DNA from: Bacteroidales bacterium UBA1189
GTDB lineage: Bacteria > Bacteroidota > Bacteroidia > Bacteroidales > Bacteroidaceae
Assembly: GCA_002309805.1 (NCBI GenBank)
Contig: DBYJ01000008.1
Span: 56,110 to 89,696 of the forward strand
DNA: 33,587 nucleotides
Reading direction: 5' to 3'
Position 1 is the first letter of the stretch; each line of letters opens with the position of its first letter. The notes under the pieces are model-generated. The model saw only the letters and a program-made list of their open reading frames with translations, ran no database searches and was not told where the DNA came from. The position numbers and the translations under genes were made by a program. This document shows positions 8,269-13,908 of the stretch, one piece after another.

Positions 8269-10065
8269 ATGCAGACGATGAACAACCGCACCAATATAGT
8301 TCCTACAAGGACGTTTGACTACCTTACCATCCTGAAGGAACACTACCCCAAAGACGACATCTTTGCCGCATGCAAGGGCGGTGAATGGACCCGATACAGC
8401 GTCGATGACTACATCACCGCCAGCCGCGAGACCGCCTACGGCCTGCTGGCCCGTGGCTACCGGCCGGGCGACAAAATCATCAGCATCACAGCCAACCGTC
8501 CCGAGTGGAATTTCCTCGACATGGGTTGCACGCTGGCCCGTCTCATCTACGTCCCCATCTACCCCACCCTCAGCACCGAGGATTTCACTTTTATCTTTGA
8601 CCATAGCGATGCCCGTGCTATCTTCGTGGGCACGGCCGTCCTCCGCCGGAAGATTCAGGCCGCCCTCGCCGCTCAGCAGCGTCCCATCGACGTCTGGCTC
8701 ATCGACGACAGCGACGATCAGCCCTGCATGCGCCAGCTGCGCGAGCTGGGGCGTTCCGCCTGGAAAGACTGGGAATCCATCATCGACAATAACATCCACG
8801 ACGTCAGCCCCGACGACGTCGCCACCATCATCTACACCAGCGGCACCACAGGGCGCCCCAAGGGGGTCATGCTCACCCATCGCAACCTCACCTTCGATGC
8901 CCATGCCCACGCCATGTATCAGGTTTTCGGCGTCAAACATAGGATGCTCTCTTTCCTCCCCCTCTGCCATTGCTACGAGCGCACGATGAACTACGAATAC
9001 CAGGAACTCGGCATCAGCATCTATTATGCCGAAGGTCTCGCCACCATTCAGCGCGACCTCGCCTCGTGTCATGCCGACGGCTTCTCTGCCGTGCCCCGTG
9101 TGCTCGAGACCTTCTACGAGAAGTTCCGCCAGCAGGAGAACAACCTCAAGGGCTTGAAGAAGAAAATCTACCATGCCGCGTGGGAGTTTGGCAACACCTA
9201 CGACAACTACAACCGCAACCCCGTCTATCGGCGTCGCCTGCGCCTCTTCGACCGCCTCGTCTATAGCAAGTGGCGTGCCGCCATCGGAGGCCACAATATG
9301 ATCATTATCTCTGGTGGCTCGTCCATCAAGCCCAGCATCGTCCGCCTCTTCAATGCTGCCAAGCTCCATATTTTCGAGGGCTATGGCATGAGCGAGACCT
9401 CGCCCGTTATCGCCGTCAACAACCCTACGGAGGGCGTTAACAAAATGGGCACGGCCGGCAAACCCATTGACGGCGCTGAACTCACCTTTGCAGAAGACGG
9501 AGAGATTCTCGTCCGTGGGCCGCACGTCATGAAGGGCTACTACAAAGATCCCGCCGAAACCGCCCGCATCATCGATGCCGACGGCTGGCTCCACACCGGC
9601 GACATCGGCACCCTCGTCGAAGGCAAATACCTCAAGATTACCGACCGCAAGAAGGAAATCTTCAAGCTCTCCTCCGGCAAGTACATCGCCCCGCAGCTTC
9701 TGGAGACCAAGATCAACGACAGCCCCTATTTCGACGCCAGCATCATCGTGGGCGAAAACCAGAAGTTCGCCTCCGCCATCATTTGCCTCAACTATGCCAA
9801 CCTCGACCGCTGGGCCGCGTCAAACGGCCTCGGCAAGCTGTCGAAGGACGAGCTCCTCGCCCACCCTGCTGTGGCCAAGCTGCTCAGCCGCGAAATCGAG
9901 GCCATCGACCGCACGCTGGCCGACTACGAAGCCGTCAAACGCCCCGTTTACGTCTTCGACGAGTGGACCACCGCCAACGGCATGCTCTCCCAGACCCTCA
10001 AGCTCCGCCGTGCCGTCATCCTTCGCCACTACGCCGACCAGATCGAGCGCATTTACAGCAAATAA
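8269..10065 (+). CDS. Long-chain fatty acid-CoA ligase (AMP-dependent synthetase)
   Basis: A 598-residue cytoplasmic or membrane-associated enzyme that activates fatty acids with ATP to acyl-AMP and then acyl-CoA. The AMP-binding P-loop YTSGTTGRPKG begins at residue 189. GYGMSETSP (371-379) is the adenine-binding motif, and LHTGDIG places the ribose-binding Asp at 445, followed by ITDRKKEIFKLSSGKYIAP, typical of long-chain ligases of the FadD15/AMP-dependent group. ATG codons at 8269 and 8278 are both possible starts; the promoter at 8225-8255 leaves about 7-16 nt of leader. The 3' end overlaps the convergent phosphatase gene by 13 bp. Confidence 0.93.
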   Translation: MQTMNNRTNIVPTRTFDYLTILKEHYPKDDIFAACKGGEWTRYSVDDYITASRETAYGLLARGYRPGDKIISITANRPEWNFLDMGCTLARLIYVPIYPTLSTEDFTFIFDHSDARAIFVGTAVLRRKIQAALAAQQRPIDVWLIDDSDDQPCMRQLRELGRSAWKDWESIIDNNIHDVSPDDVATIIYTSGTTGRPKGVMLTHRNLTFDAHAHAMYQVFGVKHRMLSFLPLCHCYERTMNYEYQELGISIYYAEGLATIQRDLASCHADGFSAVPRVLETFYEKFRQQENNLKGLKKKIYHAAWEFGNTYDNYNRNPVYRRRLRLFDRLVYSKWRAAIGGHNMIIISGGSSIKPSIVRLFNAAKLHIFEGYGMSETSPVIAVNNPTEGVNKMGTAGKPIDGAELTFAEDGEILVRGPHVMKGYYKDPAETARIIDADGWLHTGDIGTLVEGKYLKITDRKKEIFKLSSGKYIAPQLLETKINDSPYFDASIIVGENQKFASAIICLNYANLDRWAASNGLGKLSKDELLAHPAVAKLLSREIEAIDRTLADYEAVKRPVYVFDEWTTANGMLSQTLKLRRAVILRHYADQIERIYSK

Positions 10066-10520
10066 AAAGTTTTTAGCATTCCTTCGCAGCCGAGAAGGAT
10101 GTCCTGAAAGGCCTGCTCGAAGTCGTCGGTGTACCAGGGGTCGGCCACGCTGGCATGGGGACGCCCGGCAAACGACATCAGCAGGCGGACTTTATCCTCA
10201 GGATCGTCACCGATAATCCAACGGAGCAGGCGCAGGTTGCTCTGGTCCATGCAGACAAGGTGGTCGTAATGGGCGTAGTCGGCAGGGACGACGCGACGGG
10301 CTGCCCTGTGCGCATCGAACGGCACGCCATGCTGACGCAGACAGCGCTGCGCAGGGGGATAGATGGGATTGCCACGTTCCTCGTCGGACACGGCAGCTGA
10401 AGCAATCTCAAACCGGTGGGCCACGCCATGGGCCTCGACAAGGGCTTTCATGATGAATTCCGCCATCGGCGAACGGCAGATATTACCGTGACAGATGAAG
10501 AGGATTTTAGTGACTTCCAT
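10053..10520 (-). CDS. Low-molecular-weight protein-tyrosine phosphatase
   Basis: This 155-residue protein has the family layout: the P-loop CHGNICRS near the N-terminus gives nucleophile Cys10 and Arg16 (CX5R), and the general-acid loop DPWY is near residue 127. Enzymes of this family dephosphorylate phosphotyrosine proteins and in many bacteria regulate capsule or exopolysaccharide kinases; no such kinase is visible here. Its ATG directly abuts the TGA of the upstream HAD-like gene (10521-10937), so translation is probably coupled. It is the last gene of a five-gene minus-strand run, and its stop lies inside the convergent acyl-CoA synthetase gene. Confidence 0.93.
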   Translation of the reverse strand: MEVTKILFICHGNICRSPMAEFIMKALVEAHGVAHRFEIASAAVSDEERGNPIYPPAQRCLRQHGVPFDAHRAARRVVPADYAHYDHLVCMDQSNLRLLRWIIGDDPEDKVRLLMSFAGRPHASVADPWYTDDFEQAFQDILLGCEGMLKTFYLL

Positions 10521-10937
10521 TCAAAAGAGGCTTAAGGCTTCAATGACTTTCTGCCAGTCGGTTTCAGGCTCAAAGCCGAACTTGTCGTCGATGCCGACGT
10601 TGTAGTAGAGCTTGGCCTCGAAGTCGGAGAGCGCGGTGTTGCCCACCTCGGGGTTTTCATTCACGAAGTCGAAGTGAATGCCATCGCCTGCAAAATGACG
10701 GACATACATCTCCAGTTTGTCCCTGTAGGTGGAGCTCCAAAGGATAAGGCAAATGTCCTCTCGGTTGGTCATCAGCTGCAGGGCCTCCCGTGCTGAAGGG
10801 AAATAGCGGAACGTCTCGACGTTCTCGTAACTGGCGTGGATGATGGTATCGTGAATGTCCACAATGACGTAAATCTTTTCCCAATTACGCTGAATCTTGC
10901 GAGTGAGTGCTGCCTTGAATGATTTCCCGATGTCCAT
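10521..10937 (-). CDS. Small HAD-like hydrolase with variant motif I
   Basis: A 138-residue protein with the HAD-superfamily motif order: YVIVDIHDTI (motif I, residues 23-32), LILWSSTYRDK (motif II serine), and KLYYNVGIDDKFGF (motif III lysine and motif IV DD). In the normal DxDxT motif the third position is Asp; here it is His29 (D27-I-H29-D-T31), so the usual general acid is missing. It could be a phosphatase with altered chemistry or a polynucleotide-phosphatase-like protein. It sits 24 bp after tadA, and its stop directly abuts the tyrosine-phosphatase start. Confidence 0.75.
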   Translation of the reverse strand: MDIGKSFKAALTRKIQRNWEKIYVIVDIHDTIIHASYENVETFRYFPSAREALQLMTNREDICLILWSSTYRDKLEMYVRHFAGDGIHFDFVNENPEVGNTALSDFEAKLYYNVGIDDKFGFEPETDWQKVIEALSLF

Positions 10938-10961
10938 CTCTGCGTCAGAATAAAAAGACCA

Positions 10962-11393
10962 TTAACGACGCTCTTTGAAAAACTGCTGCATCAGGGCGGC
11001 GCAGTCGTCGGCAAGAACGCCAGCGACGACCTCCGTACGGGGATGGAGGGCATCGGGGGCAAAGCGCCGGAAGCCGCGCTTCTCGTCGTCGGTGCCCCAG
11101 ACGAGGCGGCTGACCTGTGCCCAGGCGATAGCCCCGGCGCACATGGTGCAAGGCTCGACAGTCACATAGAGCGTGCAGTCCGTCAGATACTTGCCTCCCA
11201 GCCACGAGGCTGCAGCGGTGATGGCCTGCATCTCGGCATGGGCCGTGACGTCGGTAAGCGCCTCGGTAAGGTTGTGGGCACGGGCAATGACACGCCCCTT
11301 GCAGGCTACTATGGCACCCACAGGCACCTCGCCCTCGGAAAAAGCCTGACGAGCTTCGGCAAGCGCCATCTTCATGAAGTCGGTGTCAGTCAT
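10962..11393 (-). CDS. tadA: tRNA-specific adenosine deaminase
   Basis: A 143-residue zinc deaminase that converts A34 to inosine in the tRNA-Arg anticodon, allowing wobble reading. Zinc and catalytic residues are visible: HAEM (His52, Glu54) and PCTMCAGA (Cys82, Cys85). The length matches bacterial TadA. The start ATG shares its A with the upstream TGA (TGATG overlap), indicating translational coupling with the ribbon-helix-helix-like gene. A generic nucleoside deaminase cannot be excluded, but the motif spacing and RLVWGTDDEKRG region fit TadA. Confidence 0.92.
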   Translation of the reverse strand: MTDTDFMKMALAEARQAFSEGEVPVGAIVACKGRVIARAHNLTEALTDVTAHAEMQAITAAASWLGGKYLTDCTLYVTVEPCTMCAGAIAWAQVSRLVWGTDDEKRGFRRFAPDALHPRTEVVAGVLADDCAALMQQFFKERR

Positions 11394-11629
11394 CAGCGGC
11401 GCATATCGTGCTCGTTGAAGAGCGTGGGATAGTCCAGCTCCAGATTCTGAATGATGCGGCGGAGGAGTGTCTCGCGCATCCAGCGGCTGCGGTTGGTGAT
11501 GTGATAGCGGTTGAGGTAACTGTCTATCATCTGCTTCTCCTCCTTGCTAAGGAAGGTGACAAGGCGCTCAGTCCGAGGGGCAGACTGAGGCAACTCAACG
11601 GGGGGACGGGACTTTTTCTTGCGTTTCAT
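11393..11629 (-). CDS. Small basic ribbon-helix-helix-like protein
   Basis: A 78-residue basic protein. The N-terminus (MKRKKKSRPPVELP) is Lys/Pro-rich. It is followed by a strand-like RTERLVTFLS, then helices EEKQMIDSYLNRYHI and NRSRWMRETLLRRIIQ, the arrangement seen in ribbon-helix-helix DNA-binding or mobilisation accessory proteins. It lies 31 bp after the glycosidase gene and overlaps tadA by one base. It could bind DNA or RNA; its function is unknown and the family call rests on pattern only. Confidence 0.6.
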   Translation of the reverse strand: MKRKKKSRPPVELPQSAPRTERLVTFLSKEEKQMIDSYLNRYHITNRSRWMRETLLRRIIQNLELDYPTLFNEHDMRR

Positions 11630-11660
11630 CTTATCATGGACATAAAGAGATTTTCAAACA

Positions 11661-13241
11661 TCATTTCACCTTCACTTTCACAGGGCTGGATTCGTTTTGC
11701 AGACGATCGAGGGCGGTGATGACGTATCGGCTTTTTCCTTCGACTTGCCCGCTTCCCAGACGGAAGTAGGTGTTGGGCGTGAAGCCGATGATACGGGCGC
11801 CGTTGGAGAGGTCGATTTTCTCGTCGGCACGAAAGCGATAGATCACATAGCGGATGGGACGGTCAAGCTCCGTCCTGTACTTGGGCGCTGTCCACATCAG
11901 CACAGGGCCATCGTCGGTCCGAACCAAAGCAGGCTTACGCACAGGGGACGGTGCCTTGTGGTCGAGGAAGGGGAACAGAGGCTGAAGGGCAAGCGAGCCG
12001 GCATGGGCGACGGCCTGCACCTCGGCTTTACCGGCAGGGGTGGCCATGTGGGTGCGAAGGGCATCGGCATACCACCAGCAATAGCCACTGACGGGTTCGT
12101 CACGCTGCATACGGAACTTGGCCGCAAGCTGATTGTGATCAGGTGCCTGCGGGTCACGATATTTCAAGGAGCGCTCCAAATCCTGCCCGATGAAGAGAGG
12201 ACGGCCATGGGCATTAGCCGCCCACCATCCGATAAGGGTAGCATAGTCGGCCGTAGAATGTCCGATTTCCCAATAGAGCTGCGGAACGGTATAATCGACC
12301 CACCCTTTGTCAATCCAGAGGAGGACGTCGGCATAAAGGTCGTCGTAGTTCTGCAAGCCCGACGTGGCCGAGCCAGGGACAGAAGAAGAGGCTTTCTCGT
12401 TATGATAGATTCCGAACGGGCTGACGCCGAACTTCACCCAAGGTTTGATGTCGTGGATGGTGGAAGAGAGTTGCTGGATGAGCAGGTTGACGTTGTCGCG
12501 CCGCCAATCAGCCTTGTCCGCAAAGCCACGCGGGTCGGCAGCAAAATCGGCATCGTCAGGGAAAGGAACGCCCGCTACAGGATAGGGATAGAAATAGTCG
12601 TCGATGTGGAGGCCGTCAACATCATAGCGCCTGACGATGTCGGAAACGACGGTACAGATGTAGTCGCGATTGAGCTGCAGGGCGGGGTTGAAGATGAGCA
12701 TGCCGTCGTATTCCACGAAACGCTCAGGAAATTTGAACCACGGATGCTTGTAGTGCATGTCGGTCTTCTTCAGCCCTTTCAACTTCGCACGGTAGGGGTT
12801 TATCCAGGCATGAAGCTCCATACCCCGGGCGTGGCAAGCAGTAATCATGAACTGCAGAGGATCCCAGCCTTCATCGGGGTTTCGTCCCTGCTCGCCAGTA
12901 AGGAACCGGCTCCACGGCTCGTAATACGAGACATAGAGTGCATCAGCCTCAGGCCGAACCTGAAAAATGACGGCGTTCACACCTGCCTGCTGAAGGGCGT
13001 CGAGTTGTTCGGAAAGACGTTGCTGCTGCTCAGCAGAAGTCATGCCGTTATACTGCCCGTTGACGACCTGCATCCATGCCCCACGAAACTCCCGCTTTGG
13101 AACATAATCGTCTGCAAGGCCCGCGGAAGAAACTTTTTTCTGCGTAGAGCAAGAGGCAAGAAGCAAAATGAAAACAATAAGACTGAAGACTGAAGCGACT
13201 GGGCAAGCCGCACCTTTTGCCACAAAACGATAGTTCCTCAT
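11661..13241 (-). CDS. Lipoprotein glycosyl-hydrolase-like family 10 (GHL10/DUF187)
   Basis: A 526-residue protein when started at 13241. The N-terminus MRNYRFVAKG and a hydrophobic stretch end in the lipobox LLASC, so it is probably anchored to the outer membrane or periplasmic face. The catalytic-type TIM-barrel region begins with REFRGAWMQVVNG and contains VIFQVRPEADALY, ELHAWINPYR and VDGLHIDDYFYP, characteristic of GHL10 (YngK-like) proteins thought to act on polysaccharide or peptidoglycan-derived glycans. A C-terminal part of about 100 residues looks like a fibronectin-type beta domain. The open frame starts at 13328, but the promoter at 13265-13295 lies inside that extension, so I prefer 13241. 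It leads the five-gene run ending at 10053. Confidence 0.88.
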   Translation of the reverse strand: MRNYRFVAKGAACPVASVFSLIVFILLLASCSTQKKVSSAGLADDYVPKREFRGAWMQVVNGQYNGMTSAEQQQRLSEQLDALQQAGVNAVIFQVRPEADALYVSYYEPWSRFLTGEQGRNPDEGWDPLQFMITACHARGMELHAWINPYRAKLKGLKKTDMHYKHPWFKFPERFVEYDGMLIFNPALQLNRDYICTVVSDIVRRYDVDGLHIDDYFYPYPVAGVPFPDDADFAADPRGFADKADWRRDNVNLLIQQLSSTIHDIKPWVKFGVSPFGIYHNEKASSSVPGSATSGLQNYDDLYADVLLWIDKGWVDYTVPQLYWEIGHSTADYATLIGWWAANAHGRPLFIGQDLERSLKYRDPQAPDHNQLAAKFRMQRDEPVSGYCWWYADALRTHMATPAGKAEVQAVAHAGSLALQPLFPFLDHKAPSPVRKPALVRTDDGPVLMWTAPKYRTELDRPIRYVIYRFRADEKIDLSNGARIIGFTPNTYFRLGSGQVEGKSRYVITALDRLQNESSPVKVKVK

Positions 13242-13264
13242 CCTTTTCAAAGTCAAAATTTCTG

Positions 13265-13295
13265 CAAAAATAACACTAGGCAATGACAATCGCAA
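13265..13295 (-). promoter_or_regulatory. Promoter of the GHL10 operon
   Basis: On the minus strand, TTGC (13292-13295), a 19-nt spacer and TATTTTTG (13265-13272). Predicted transcription starts just before the ATG at 13241, which rules out the earlier ATG at 13328. Confidence 0.75.
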
Positions 13296-13551
13296 GAAAA
13301 AAAGCATTATCTTTATCATTATCTGCAAGAATAATCGTAACGGCTAGCTGGCAAACATCAAATTCCGTAAAAATCCCAGCCTGTGGGACTTTTTTCCCAT
13401 TTGATGGGACTTTGGGAGAAGCTGATTCTGTCTGAAAAGCCGCAGGGTAAAAAGAAGGGATTCTTTGCAGATAATCATAATTCTTTTATGGCAAAAACAA
13501 CAAATTAACAATAAATCCTTCTTTTTGTTAGTTTATTTGAACAATTAATTC
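13296..13551. other. Divergent spacer between the GHL10 and uvrA transcripts
   Basis: No coding frame is credible here. The spacer contains a pair of small GGGA/TCCC hairpins (13374-13409) and AT-rich sequence leading to the rightward promoter. Confidence 0.6.
13374..13420. repeat. Two adjacent TCCCA/TGGGA hairpins
   Basis: TCCCA (13374-13378) pairs with TGGGA (13384-13388), and TCCCAT (13395-13400) with ATGGGA (13404-13409). The phrase TGGGACTTT occurs twice about 20 bp apart. Flanking genes diverge, so a terminator role is unlikely. Confidence 0.6.
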
Positions 13552-13559
13552 TACCTTTG
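13552..13559 (+). promoter_or_regulatory. -7 element before the small gene and uvrA
   Basis: TACCTTTG matches TAnnTTTG exactly and lies 23 nt before the ATG at 13583. The -33 position has only a weak match (TTAG). Confidence 0.6.
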
Positions 13560-13582
13560 CTCAATAATTAAATATTACAAAA

Positions 13583-13903
13583 ATGAATTTACTAAAAAAA
13601 GTCTTTAGGAATAAGACATCCAATCAAGTAGAAGAAAAGGATGTCGTCATGACAGAGGAAATTGGGAAAAGAGTGCAGATTTACATCAGAATGATAGATG
13701 CAACTGAATGTTTTGTTCCCACAGAAGCTTTGGTGCTCGGCCCCAATCGATTTCAAATAGAAGACCCTAAAAATAATTATGACCCCGTTTACTCTCCCTG
13801 GGATTTCAAACCAGGAGACATCGTTTCTTGCAAGTACCAAAAACTAAGTGACGGTTTAGGTCACCGTAGTCAACATCTCGTGGCCAAAAATCTCTGCGAA
13901 TAA
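13583..13903 (+). CDS. Small AT-rich hypothetical protein
   Basis: This 106-residue cytoplasmic protein has no signal peptide or membrane segment. After a basic N-terminus (MNLLKKVFRNK), predicted strands run through RVQIYIRMIDATECFVPTEALVLG, and DFKPGDIVSCKYQKL resembles a small beta-barrel. I do not recognise the family. Its codons are noticeably more A/T-rich than those of uvrA and other neighbours, hinting at different origin. It has its own -7 element at 13552 and ends 5 bp before uvrA, so it is probably co-transcribed with it. Confidence 0.7.
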   Translation: MNLLKKVFRNKTSNQVEEKDVVMTEEIGKRVQIYIRMIDATECFVPTEALVLGPNRFQIEDPKNNYDPVYSPWDFKPGDIVSCKYQKLSDGLGHRSQHLVAKNLCE

Positions 13904-13908
13904 ATTCC

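Noticed and set aside
8221..9594. Long minus-strand reading frame of 457 codons
   Set aside because: It is antisense to the well-supported acyl-CoA synthetase and has no recognisable domain.
11697..13193. Long plus-strand reading frame of 498 codons
   Set aside because: It is antisense to the GHL10 lipoprotein gene and lacks family motifs.
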